From assembly GCF_947632445.1 (NCBI RefSeq), contig NZ_CANRPM010000001.1, forward strand, positions 86,519-150,518: a DNA stretch of 64,000 nucleotides, in the 5' to 3' direction. The notes under the pieces were generated by a model. The model did not search any database, was not told the DNA's origin, and was given only the letters and a program-made list of their open reading frames with translations. A program made the position numbers and the translations under genes. Shown one piece after another: positions 28,657 to 38,143 of this stretch (the stretch's first letter is position 1; the number at the start of each line of letters is the position of its first letter). Source of the DNA: an uncultured Bacteroides sp. Lineage in GTDB: Bacteria; Bacteroidota; Bacteroidia; Bacteroidales; Bacteroidaceae.

Positions 28657-30312
28657 ATGAAAAATATGCGATATATACTCGGAGGAGCAGCCCTGATAGG
28701 ACTTCCTCTGACCTTGCAAGCACAGGAGCAGACTCAGGATACGGCCTTGGTGCGCACGGTGGTAGTAGAGCAGGAATACAATCCAAATATCATGGACGCT
28801 TCGAAAATCAATGTTCTTCCACAGATAGAAGTACCGGTTATGACCAAGAAAGCAGTGGAATACAACGAGACACCGATGCCGACGGCACAAATCCCCGTAA
28901 CAACCATGCAACCTTATACAGGCATTGAACCCTTGACGAAAGCCAAAGGAGGATATGCACGTCTGGGGTACGGCAATTACAATAATCTCGACTTGCTGGC
29001 CAACTACCTGTTTACCCTTTCAGACGACGATCGGCTGAACCTACATCTCGATATGGACGGAATGAACGGCAAATTGGATATGGACGACTACACAAAGACA
29101 TGGAAGTCACGTTATTATCACACTCGTGCGGGCATAGACTACCGGCACCGTTTTCGTTCACTGGACTTAAATCTAAGCGGCCATTTCGGCTTAAGCAACT
29201 TCAATTTCATGCCCGAATGGAATGCCAATAAACAAAAGTTCGCCTCCGGTGACATACACCTCGGATTCAAGAACCGCAATAAGGATCTTTCGTTGGACTA
29301 TGCCGTCGAGACCAATCTCCTCCTTTACCAGCGCCAATATGACCTTGTTGCTGAAAATACAGGCGAAAGCATGATACGCACCAAAGCCGAGGTATCGGGG
29401 AACATCTCGGACGAACAACTTATCCATATCGCATTCAACATGGATAACGCATTCTACCGGAAAGCCAATTTCGAGGATTGCACCTCCATCGGACTGAACC
29501 CCAGCTATCAGTTCCAAAATGACGACTGGAAACTGAAACTCGGTGCACATATTGACTTTGCTATCGGCTTCGGCAAGGAAGTCCGCATAGCCCCCGATGT
29601 ACAAATACAATACAACTTCTCGGACAGCTACCTGCTTTACGTACAAGGTACAGGAGGCAAGCGGCAGAACGATTTCCGCCAACTGGAAAGTTATAATCCT
29701 TACGGACAGTTTCAAAACCAGCTTGATGCTACCTACGAGCAGCTGAACACCGCCATTGGATTCAAAGCCGGCCCCGTCAATGATTTGTGGTTCCACCTCT
29801 ACGCAGGCTATCAGGATTTAAAAGATGACCTTTTCCTTATCCGTGACTTTTTAATAGGCGGCCCTTTACGAACAAGACTGGACCTCGGACAAGCTGACGC
29901 ACGCAACGTCTATGCAGGCGGTGAGATGACTTACAGCTACAAGCAGCTGTTCGGCTTCAACGTATCGGCTGTCTACCGCAGCTGGAGTACCCCTGACAAG
30001 GGACAAAACGCTTATGGCGAAAGCTGCATTCTCGATTTCAAGCCTGCCTTGGAAGCCAATACCCAAGTCGATGTATCTCCACTTTCGGCGCTCCGTTTCT
30101 CGTTAGGCTACCAACATATCGGACGTAGCGAAGTAGAAGGGAAACGTGCGGATGCCGTCAGCAATCTTTACGTATCTGCCAACTACGATGTCTTTGAAAA
30201 CATGGCCGTCTACGCCCGATTCAACAATTTATTGAACAAAGACTACCAATATTATGAAGGCTGTCCGGCCCAAGGCATTAACTTCTTGGGAGGTGTAAGT
30301 TTTCGTTTTTAG
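28657..30312 (+). CDS. Outer-membrane beta-barrel protein (TonB-receptor-like), operonic with the TPR protein
   Basis: Signal peptide; alternating aromatic beta strands; C-terminal YARFNNLLNKDYQYYEGCPAQGINFLGGVSFRF. Confidence 0.8.
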   Translation: MKNMRYILGGAALIGLPLTLQAQEQTQDTALVRTVVVEQEYNPNIMDASKINVLPQIEVPVMTKKAVEYNETPMPTAQIPVTTMQPYTGIEPLTKAKGGYARLGYGNYNNLDLLANYLFTLSDDDRLNLHLDMDGMNGKLDMDDYTKTWKSRYYHTRAGIDYRHRFRSLDLNLSGHFGLSNFNFMPEWNANKQKFASGDIHLGFKNRNKDLSLDYAVETNLLLYQRQYDLVAENTGESMIRTKAEVSGNISDEQLIHIAFNMDNAFYRKANFEDCTSIGLNPSYQFQNDDWKLKLGAHIDFAIGFGKEVRIAPDVQIQYNFSDSYLLYVQGTGGKRQNDFRQLESYNPYGQFQNQLDATYEQLNTAIGFKAGPVNDLWFHLYAGYQDLKDDLFLIRDFLIGGPLRTRLDLGQADARNVYAGGEMTYSYKQLFGFNVSAVYRSWSTPDKGQNAYGESCILDFKPALEANTQVDVSPLSALRFSLGYQHIGRSEVEGKRADAVSNLYVSANYDVFENMAVYARFNNLLNKDYQYYEGCPAQGINFLGGVSFRF

Positions 30313-30354
30313 TTTTTTTCTTTATATTATTAAGGAGGGAAAATTGTTTTTTTC

Positions 30355-30363
30355 TACTTTTGC
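30355..30363 (+). promoter_or_regulatory. Putative -7 box of topA
   Basis: TACTTTTGC. Confidence 0.5.
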
Positions 30364-30405
30364 GGACAAAATCAGTGGGATATATCCGCTACAAAGTAAG
30401 ATTTT

Positions 30406-32748
30406 ATGCAGAAGAATTTAGTCATTGTTGAGTCACCGGCCAAGGCCAAGACCATTGGGAAATTCTTGGGAAAGGATTTTGAAGTCTTGTCCAGCTACGG
30501 GCATATCCGTGACTTACGGAAGAAAGATTTCAGTATAGACGTAAACAACCATTTTGAACCGCAATATGAAATACCGGCGGACAAAAAGAAACTTGTAGCG
30601 CAACTAAAAGAAGAAGCCTCCAAAGCCGAAACGGTATGGCTGGCTTCCGATGAAGACCGCGAAGGAGAAGCCATCGCCTGGCATTTGTATGAAGTACTGA
30701 ACTTGAAACCTGAACGCACACGGCGCATTGTCTTCCACGAAATCACCAAAAACGCAATCTTGCGTGCCATTGAGAACCCGCGACAAATCGACTTGAATCT
30801 GGTGGATGCCCAACAGGCACGACGCATTTTGGACCGTATCGTCGGCTTTGAACTTTCGCCTGTACTATGGCGCAAAGTAAAACCTGCCCTTTCAGCCGGA
30901 CGTGTACAGTCGGTAGCTGTGCGCCTCATCGCTGAACGCGAACGTGAAATCCAGGCTTTCCATAGCGAAGCTGCCTACCGCGTAACAGCAATCTTCCCCG
31001 TACCCGATGCTGACGGTAAGTTAGTAGAAATGAAAGCGGAACTGGAACACCGCTTCAAAACCAAAGAAGAAGCACGTCATTTTCTCGAAATCTGCAAGGA
31101 TGCCACTTTTACCATCCAAGACATTGCTACACGCCCGCTGAAAAAGAGTCCTGCCGCTCCCTTCACCACTTCGACCCTTCAACAGGAAGCGGCCCGCAAA
31201 CTGGGATTCTCTGTGGCACAGACCATGATGATAGCACAGAACCTTTACGAATCGGGACACATCACCTACATGCGTACCGACTCGGTCAACCTCTCTGAAC
31301 TGGCCATCAACGCCGCTCGCGAAACCATCATTGCCAAGATGGGTGAACGCTATCTGCACTCACGACACTTCACAACTAAAACCAAAGGGGCACAGGAAGC
31401 TCACGAAGCTATCCGCCCCACCTACATGAAGAATGTCAAAATAGAGGGCACCGCCCAGGAACGCCGTCTTTACGACCTGATATGGAAACGTACACTGGCC
31501 TCACAAATGGCCGACGCCGAACTGGAAAAGACTACCGTCACTATTGGCCTCAGCAATATCAACGAAACATTTACCGCAGTAGGAGAAGTTGTCAAATTCG
31601 ATGGCTTTCTACGTGTATATCGTGAATCACATGATGATGAAGCCGAAAGCGACGATATCGCAGGACTGCTGCCTCCGCTCACGCAAGGGCAGATACTGGA
31701 CTATAGCACTGTGACCGCTACTGAACGCTTTACCCTCCAACCGCCACGCTACACCGAGGCCAGTCTAGTACGCAAACTTGAGGAGCTGGGCATCGGACGT
31801 CCGTCCACCTACGCCCCTACTATTTCTACTATCCAGCAACGAGAGTATGTAGTGAAAGGCGAAAAACCCGGTAAAGAACGTAAATACGAAGTGCTGACTT
31901 TGGGAAAAGGAAAGAATATAACCGAAAGTACCCGCACAGAACTGACCGGTGCCGAGAAATCCAAACTGCTCCCTACCGACATCGGTATGGTAGTAAACGA
32001 TTTCCTCACGGAGTACTTCCCCGATATCCTTGACTATAACTTCACGGCCACCGTCGAAAAGCAGTTCGATAAAATCGCTGAAGGTGAAACGAAATGGATT
32101 ACCGTACTCGACCGTTTCTATCGCAAGTTCCAACCCTCAGTAGAGAAAACACTTGCTACCAAAAACGAACATAAAGCAGGCGAACGTCTGCTGGGTATGG
32201 ATCCTGCAAGCGGCAAGCCTGTATTTGTAAAAATAGGCCGTTTCGGTCCCGTAGTACAAATAGGCAGTGCCGATGATGGCGAAAAACCGCGCTTCTCCCG
32301 ATTAGAGAAGGGCATGTCCATTGAGACCATTACACTGGACGAGGCATTGAAGCTTTTCCGTTTACCTCGCACACTTGGCGAATACGAAGGAGCTGAAATC
32401 AAAGTAAGTAGTGGCCGCTACGGTCCCTATGCCCAGTGGAAGAGCATGTTCGCTTCCCTATCCAAAGGTACCGACCCGCTGACTATCACATTGGATGAAG
32501 CTGTAGCTCTCATTAAAGAGAAACAAGAAGCTGAAGCCAAACGCCACATCAAGAAGTTCGACGAAGATCCCGAACTTGAAATTATGAACGGCCGTTATGG
32601 CCCTTACATTGCCTATAAGGGGAGCAACTATAAGATACCTGAAGGCATTACACCGGAAGACCTTAACTTACAAGCTTGTATGGATCTAATCAAAATCCAA
32701 AACGACCCCAATAAGCCTAAAACGCGGCGTGTACGGCATCTTTCATAA
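30406..32748 (+). CDS. topA: DNA topoisomerase I
   Basis: NLVIVESPAKAKTIGKFLG; LASDEDREGEAIAWHL; active site HITYMRTDSVNLS. Confidence 0.98.
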   Translation: MQKNLVIVESPAKAKTIGKFLGKDFEVLSSYGHIRDLRKKDFSIDVNNHFEPQYEIPADKKKLVAQLKEEASKAETVWLASDEDREGEAIAWHLYEVLNLKPERTRRIVFHEITKNAILRAIENPRQIDLNLVDAQQARRILDRIVGFELSPVLWRKVKPALSAGRVQSVAVRLIAEREREIQAFHSEAAYRVTAIFPVPDADGKLVEMKAELEHRFKTKEEARHFLEICKDATFTIQDIATRPLKKSPAAPFTTSTLQQEAARKLGFSVAQTMMIAQNLYESGHITYMRTDSVNLSELAINAARETIIAKMGERYLHSRHFTTKTKGAQEAHEAIRPTYMKNVKIEGTAQERRLYDLIWKRTLASQMADAELEKTTVTIGLSNINETFTAVGEVVKFDGFLRVYRESHDDEAESDDIAGLLPPLTQGQILDYSTVTATERFTLQPPRYTEASLVRKLEELGIGRPSTYAPTISTIQQREYVVKGEKPGKERKYEVLTLGKGKNITESTRTELTGAEKSKLLPTDIGMVVNDFLTEYFPDILDYNFTATVEKQFDKIAEGETKWITVLDRFYRKFQPSVEKTLATKNEHKAGERLLGMDPASGKPVFVKIGRFGPVVQIGSADDGEKPRFSRLEKGMSIETITLDEALKLFRLPRTLGEYEGAEIKVSSGRYGPYAQWKSMFASLSKGTDPLTITLDEAVALIKEKQEAEAKRHIKKFDEDPELEIMNGRYGPYIAYKGSNYKIPEGITPEDLNLQACMDLIKIQNDPNKPKTRRVRHLS

Positions 32749-32763
32749 CGTATCCGTAAAATA

Positions 32764-32856
32764 ATGCAGCGGTACGTGGACGAGTTCTGTTTCCAGCTCA
32801 ACCACAGGGATGAGGAAGAAGCGTTTAATTGTCTCGTGAATCTTGTAGTGAAATAA
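32764..32856 (+). pseudogene. C-terminal fragment of an IS1595/ISXO2-like transposase
   Basis: MQRYVDEFCFQLNHRDEEEAFNCLVNLVVK* resembles the conserved ISXO2-like C-terminus (QRYVDEFCFR.N.R). Confidence 0.6.
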
Positions 32857-32874
32857 CATTAAAAACGTAATAGA

Positions 32875-34055
32875 ATGAATACTAGTAAATTGCGAATAGG
32901 GGGGGGGGAACAAACAACTCCACCAAGCAAAAAAAGGAAAGAACGATGAGTTCTATACCCAGTTGACCGACATTGAAAACGAATTAGTCCATTACAAATC
33001 ATTCTTTCGCGGAAAAACTGTTCTCTGCAATTGTGACGACCCGCGCATTAGCAATTTTTTCAAATATTTCGCCCTCAGTTTTAACATCTTAGGACTGAAA
33101 CGAATCATTACGACCTGTTACAAGAATAATTGTCCCGACCTGTTTAGTCAGAACACTTCGGAGCAAGCAGTTTATCTGATTTACGACGGCAACGACGGAA
33201 AAAGTATGCCCGACTGGGACAAAGTGGACGTAAAGCCCCTGCATGGCGACGGGGATTTCCGCAGTGCCGAATGCATCGAACTATTGGAACAAGCCGATAT
33301 AGTAGTAACCAATCCGCCGTTTTCTTTGTTTCGTGAGTATGTAGCGCAGCTTATAGCCTACGACAAGAAATTTCTGATTATCGGCAATAAAAATGCGATT
33401 ACATACAAGGAAATATTCCCGCTTATAAAGGAAAACCGAATGTGGGTAGGATTCCAACCAATGAGTGTGGACATGTTATTTGATATACCCAAAGAGCAAC
33501 AGGAAGAATTGCTGAAAGATAGTAAAAATGGGAGCAAATATAGAATTGTCAATGGAGTGGTTAAAGGGAGGTCAGCGTCAATTTGGTTTACCAATCTTGA
33601 ACATAGCAAACGCAACGAAGAACTGATACTTTACAAGCGGTATAATCCTGAAGAATATCCAAAGTTCGACAATTACGATGCAATTAACGTTGATAAAGTA
33701 AATGAAATCCCCTGCGATTACTACGGAGTAATGGGTGTGCCGATTACTTTCCTTGACAAGTACAATCCTAAACAATTCGAGATAGTCGAATTTAGGAAAG
33801 GTACGGACGGAAAGGACCTTGTATATAGCACGCGGGGGGGGGGGCAGATTCAGCCTTACTTCAGAATACTCGTCCGTCGATGCCGATAGCTGGACTAATG
33901 AACAATCCGAAAGATACGGCAGTGGGTGGGTTGAGCAAGTACGCAAGAATTCTCATTCGACAACTGCCATAGCTGGAATGATAAAAAGTAATGAAGGAAT
34001 CATTGGAAACAGGATAACTTACGCCCGTGTATTGATTCGCAAAATTCAACACTAA
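32875..34055 (+). CDS. EcoRI-family adenine-specific DNA methyltransferase; coordinates span the reconstructed gene, interrupted here by two poly-G phase tracts
   Basis: NDEFYTQLTDIENELVHYKSFFRGKTVLCNCDDPRISNFFKYFA; catalytic DIVVTNPPFSLFREYV; open frame 32963-33889 as written, frame shifted relative to ATG 32875 and to the C-terminal extension ending at 34055. Confidence 0.85.
32899..32908 (+). repeat. Poly-G tract (G10) at the methyltransferase N-terminus
   Basis: GAATA-GGGGGGGGGG-AACAAAC read directly; 9 or 12 G would join ATG 32875 to the NDEFYTQ frame. Confidence 0.9.
33834..33844 (+). repeat. Poly-G tract (G11) near the methyltransferase C-terminus
   Basis: CACGC-GGGGGGGGGGG-CAGATT read directly; three possible downstream frames all open for 14, 42 or 69 codons. 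Confidence 0.9.
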
Positions 34056-34067
34056 ATCACAAATGAT

Positions 34068-35195
34068 ATGAAAATCGAACTGCACCAAATCTCAATCCGC
34101 GAACTCGTGGAGAGGTACAAAGACAATGATGAAGAGGGCATTGTCGGCTATGGCGGACGTTTGGATATACGTCCGAAATACCAGCGCAATTTCGTTTACG
34201 ACAGAGAGCAGGAAAAAGCCGTTATCGCCACCATACGCAAAGGCTTCCCGCTAAACGTCATGTATTGGGTAAAACGCGAAGACGGCACTTTTGAAGTGCT
34301 TGACGGTCAGCAGCGCATCTTGAGCATCTGCCACTATGTAAATAACGTGTTTGCCGTATATGACGAAAGGCTAAACGGAGAGTTCACATTCGACAATTAT
34401 GCAGACGATATTGAAGAAACCGAAAAATTTCTCGGATATGAACTGATGGTTTATTTCTGCGAGGGCAGTTATACCGAAAAACTCCAATGGTTTCGGACTA
34501 TCAACATCGCAGGATTGAAACTCACTGAACAAGAGTTGCTGAATGCGAACTATGCGAGCGAATGGCTGACCGACGCAAAACGATATTTCAGCAAGCGCGA
34601 TTGTGTCGCAACCAAAATAGGCAGCAAATATGCCAAACCTCGATACGATACGAACAGACAAGGGATGCTCGAACTCGCCTTACTATGGATGCACGACGGA
34701 AACTACAAAGGGTTAGAGAGTTATATGCGCAATATGGCAGCACAAAAAGTGACCAATGCAAAAGAGTTGTGGAACTATTTTCAAAGTGTAATTGATTGGA
34801 TTGAAGCGACGTTCCCGCACTACCGTCGTGAAATGTACGGAATCAATTGGAGCGAGTTATACAACAAATACAAAGACACTCTACTTGATACTGACGCACT
34901 TGAGCGCGAAATCACCACATTGATGGGCGACGACGAAATTACCAACAAAAAAGGCATCTACTACTATGTGCTGACAAGGGACGAAAGAAACCTCAACTTG
35001 CGGGCGTTCCCCGATAGTATCAAACGGGCGGTATATGAACGGCAGCACGGGATTTGCCCGATATGTGGAAAAGAGTACGACATTACTGAAATGGAGGGCG
35101 ACCATATTACCCCGTGGAGCGAGGGCGGAAAGACTGACATGGATAATTGTCAGATGCTATGCCGCAATTGCAATAGACGGAAATCGAACAAATAA
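34068..35195 (+). CDS. DUF262 (ParB/GmrS-like) + C-terminal HNH endonuclease, partner of the methyltransferase
   Basis: DUF262 motif FEVLDGQQRILSI; HNH CPICGKEYDITEMEGDHITPWSEGGKTDMDNCQMLCRNCNRRK; starts 12 bp after the frame-0 stop of the methyltransferase. Confidence 0.9.
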   Translation: MKIELHQISIRELVERYKDNDEEGIVGYGGRLDIRPKYQRNFVYDREQEKAVIATIRKGFPLNVMYWVKREDGTFEVLDGQQRILSICHYVNNVFAVYDERLNGEFTFDNYADDIEETEKFLGYELMVYFCEGSYTEKLQWFRTINIAGLKLTEQELLNANYASEWLTDAKRYFSKRDCVATKIGSKYAKPRYDTNRQGMLELALLWMHDGNYKGLESYMRNMAAQKVTNAKELWNYFQSVIDWIEATFPHYRREMYGINWSELYNKYKDTLLDTDALEREITTLMGDDEITNKKGIYYYVLTRDERNLNLRAFPDSIKRAVYERQHGICPICGKEYDITEMEGDHITPWSEGGKTDMDNCQMLCRNCNRRKSNK

Positions 35196-35231
35196 CTCTC
35201 ATAATATTTTAAGAAAAGAAATTATATAAAA

Positions 35232-35271
35232 AGAGCCATATCTTTACTCTAATCGAATGTGATATGGCTCT
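35232..35271 (+). terminator. Terminator after the methyltransferase-nuclease pair
   Basis: AGAGCCATATC...GATATGGCTCT followed by a T-rich run. Confidence 0.75.
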
Positions 35272-35426
35272 TCCCTTTTTCTAATGGTTATATATTAACG
35301 GACATCATGCGATAATCTTTTTTTGCAAAATAGAGCATGGTTCAGCACAGGCAAATTAAAAACTGCGTTTTCATTTGCCTATGCGCTTACCTTTCACTAT
35401 TTTTGCACTAACATTCAAGAAAAGAT

Positions 35427-36923
35427 ATGGCACAAAACTTCCGACAGATACAGACCCAAGCGCAGCAGCAAGTACAGACGCTCTCGCCCCAACAGATTCT
35501 GGTAGTGAAACTGCTGGAACTTCCCTCCGTAGAGCTGGAAGACCGCGTCCGGGCCGAACTGTTGGAGAACCCCGCCCTTGAAGAAGGACGCGAAGATAGC
35601 CACGAAGAAGAGGATGTACGCACGACCGAAGAATCGACCATCAGCGAAGAGGATGGCGGAAACACCGACTACGACTCACTGAGCGACTATCTCAACGAGG
35701 ACGACATACCCGACTACAAACTACAGGAGAACAACCGCAGCCGCGACGAGCAGGCGGAAGAAATCCCTTTCTCCGATTCTACCTCCTTCTACGAGACTCT
35801 GAAAGAGCAGATGGGCGAACGAAACCTTACCCCCCATCAACGCGAACTGACCGAATACCTCATCGGCTCGCTCGACGACGACGGCCTGCTGCGCAAGTCG
35901 CTGGACAGCATCAGCGATGAACTGGCTATCTACTCAGGCATTCAGGCCACTCCCCAGCAATTGGAAGAGGCTCTCAAGGTGATACAGGACTTCGAACCCG
36001 CCGGACTGGGTGCACGCAACCTGCGCGAATGTCTCCTCATCCAGCTGCACCACAAGCAGGAACAGTTGCCTGCCAAAGCCGACGACAGCTTGCTGCGGTT
36101 GGAAACTGCCATCATCAGCAACTGCTACGAAGAGTTCACTCGTAAGCATTGGGACAAGATACAACAGAAGCTCGGCATCAGTGAAGAAGAACTCGACCGC
36201 GCCGTCAAGGATCTCTGCAAACTCAATCCCCGGCCCGGCGCCTCGTTGGGTGAAGCCGTAGGGAAGAACATGCAGCAGATTATACCGGACTTCATTGTCG
36301 AAACCGAAGATAACGGTACCGTCAACTTCTCGCTGAACAATCCCAATGTGCCCGAACTGCGCATCAGCCGCGACTTCTCGGAAATGGTGGAGGAACATAC
36401 GAAGAACAAGGCTAACCAGTCGAAGGAATCGAAAGAAGCCATGCTTTTCCTGAAGCAGAAGATGGATGCCGCACAGGGTTTCATCGACGCCGTGAAGCAA
36501 CGGCAGAACACGTTGCAGACCACCATGCAGGCCATCATCGACCTTCAACGCCCTTTCTTCGAGGAGGGCGACGAGTCGCTGCTCCGCCCCATGGTCCTGA
36601 AAGATGTGGCCGAGCGAGCCAAGCTGGACATCTCCACCATCTCTCGTGTGAGCAACAGCAAGTACGTGCAGACCAACTATGGCATTTACCCGCTAAAATT
36701 CTTCTTCAGCGACGGCTATACGAAAGGAGACGGCGAAGAAATGTCGGTGCGCGAAATCAAGAAGGTGCTAAAGGAGTGCGTTGACAGCGAGGATAAGAAA
36801 AGCCCCTACACCGATGACGAACTGACCGAGATATTGGCCGCCAAGGGCTACCCGATAGCCCGCCGCACCATAGCCAAGTATCGTCAGCAGTTGAATATCC
36901 CCGTGGCTCGTCTGCGGAAATAG
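35427..36923 (+). CDS. rpoN: RNA polymerase sigma-54 factor
   Basis: Q-rich N-terminus ILVVKLLELPSVELEDRVRAELLENPALEEG; RpoN box ARRTIAKYRQQLNIP. Confidence 0.97.
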   Translation: MAQNFRQIQTQAQQQVQTLSPQQILVVKLLELPSVELEDRVRAELLENPALEEGREDSHEEEDVRTTEESTISEEDGGNTDYDSLSDYLNEDDIPDYKLQENNRSRDEQAEEIPFSDSTSFYETLKEQMGERNLTPHQRELTEYLIGSLDDDGLLRKSLDSISDELAIYSGIQATPQQLEEALKVIQDFEPAGLGARNLRECLLIQLHHKQEQLPAKADDSLLRLETAIISNCYEEFTRKHWDKIQQKLGISEEELDRAVKDLCKLNPRPGASLGEAVGKNMQQIIPDFIVETEDNGTVNFSLNNPNVPELRISRDFSEMVEEHTKNKANQSKESKEAMLFLKQKMDAAQGFIDAVKQRQNTLQTTMQAIIDLQRPFFEEGDESLLRPMVLKDVAERAKLDISTISRVSNSKYVQTNYGIYPLKFFFSDGYTKGDGEEMSVREIKKVLKECVDSEDKKSPYTDDELTEILAAKGYPIARRTIAKYRQQLNIPVARLRK

Positions 36924-36938
36924 ACATAACGAAGAAAG

Positions 36939-37616
36939 ATGGAAGTAAAACTCATAGAAGAAAAGACCCTTATTCGGATAGCTCGCATGGTATCGGCCAT
37001 CTTTACGCCGTTCTCCATACCTTTTCTGGCTTTCCTGATACTGTTCTTATTCTCATACCTGAGCATCATGCCCATTCAGTACAAACTCATCGTACTGGGC
37101 ATTGTCTACTGCTTTACCATCGTAATCCCCGTTCTGGCTATCTTCATCTTCAAGAAAATCAACGGTTTCAGTGCGCAGGAATTGGGCGAACGCAAGAAAC
37201 GCTATGTTCCCTTTTTCCTTACGATAATCTCCTACGTCTTTTGTCTGTTGATGATGAATCGCCTGAACATCCCATGGTACATGAGCGGCATCATTTTGGC
37301 GACCCTTATCATGATGATTATCTGCATCGTAGTCAACCTGAAATGGAAGCTGAGCGAACACATGGCCGGCGCCGGTGCCGTCATTGGCGGACTGGTGGCG
37401 TTCAGTGCTCTGTTCGGCTATAACCCGGTCTGGTGGATCTGCCTTTTCATCCTGATAGACGGTGTGCTGGGCACGGCACGCATCATTCTGGGGCATCATA
37501 CGTTAGGCGAAGTAATGGGGGGATTTGCCGTGGGCTTCATCTGTTCGCTGATGGTGCTTCATCCCATCGCCAACAGCTTTTACTTCTTTTTCCGCCAACT
37601 GTTGTTCACCTACTAA
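36939..37616 (+). CDS. PAP2-like multi-TM membrane protein
   Basis: Multi-TM; LGTARIILGHHTLGEVMGGFAVG phosphatase-like motif. Confidence 0.7.
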   Translation: MEVKLIEEKTLIRIARMVSAIFTPFSIPFLAFLILFLFSYLSIMPIQYKLIVLGIVYCFTIVIPVLAIFIFKKINGFSAQELGERKKRYVPFFLTIISYVFCLLMMNRLNIPWYMSGIILATLIMMIICIVVNLKWKLSEHMAGAGAVIGGLVAFSALFGYNPVWWICLFILIDGVLGTARIILGHHTLGEVMGGFAVGFICSLMVLHPIANSFYFFFRQLLFTY

Positions 37617-37669
37617 ATGTCAATTATCAGTAATACACTTATATCTTTAACCTTTAAAATTAAAAAATC

Positions 37670-38050
37670 ATGAACTTTCCAAGCAACGTAAAGTACACCA
37701 GAGAACATGAATGGATCCGCCAGGAAGGCGACGTAGCCTATGTAGGCATCACCGATTATGCTCAGGAACAACTGGGTGATATCGTATTCGTAGATATACA
37801 GACCGAAGGCGAGACGCTGGAAGCCGGCGAAACATTTGGCACTATTGAAGTAGTGAAGACCATCTCCGACCTCTTCATCCCCGTAACAGGCGAAGTGCTG
37901 GAGCAGAACGCAGCCCTGGCCGACCAGCCCGAACTGGTGAACCAGGATCCCTACGGCGAAGGCTGGCTCATCAAAATCAAACCTTCCGCCGATGCCGACT
38001 TCGACAGTCTGCTGGACGCCGAAGCCTACAAGGCACTGGTCAATGAATAA
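37670..38050 (+). CDS. gcvH: Glycine cleavage system H protein
   Basis: VKYTREHEWI; lipoyl site TFGTIEVVKTISDLFIPVTGEVLEQN. Confidence 0.97.
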   Translation: MNFPSNVKYTREHEWIRQEGDVAYVGITDYAQEQLGDIVFVDIQTEGETLEAGETFGTIEVVKTISDLFIPVTGEVLEQNAALADQPELVNQDPYGEGWLIKIKPSADADFDSLLDAEAYKALVNE

Positions 38051-38066
38051 TAACAGATAAACGGTT

Positions 38067-38118
38067 GGCGGTTAGTGGGTGACGGTCAGCAAATTGTACG
38101 TCGACATCACTAACCGCC
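38067..38118. terminator. Inverted repeat between gcvH and purE (possible attenuator/terminator)
   Basis: GGCGGTTAGTG...CACTAACCGCC. Confidence 0.45.
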
Positions 38119-38143
38119 GGCTATTAATCACGAACCACTTATC

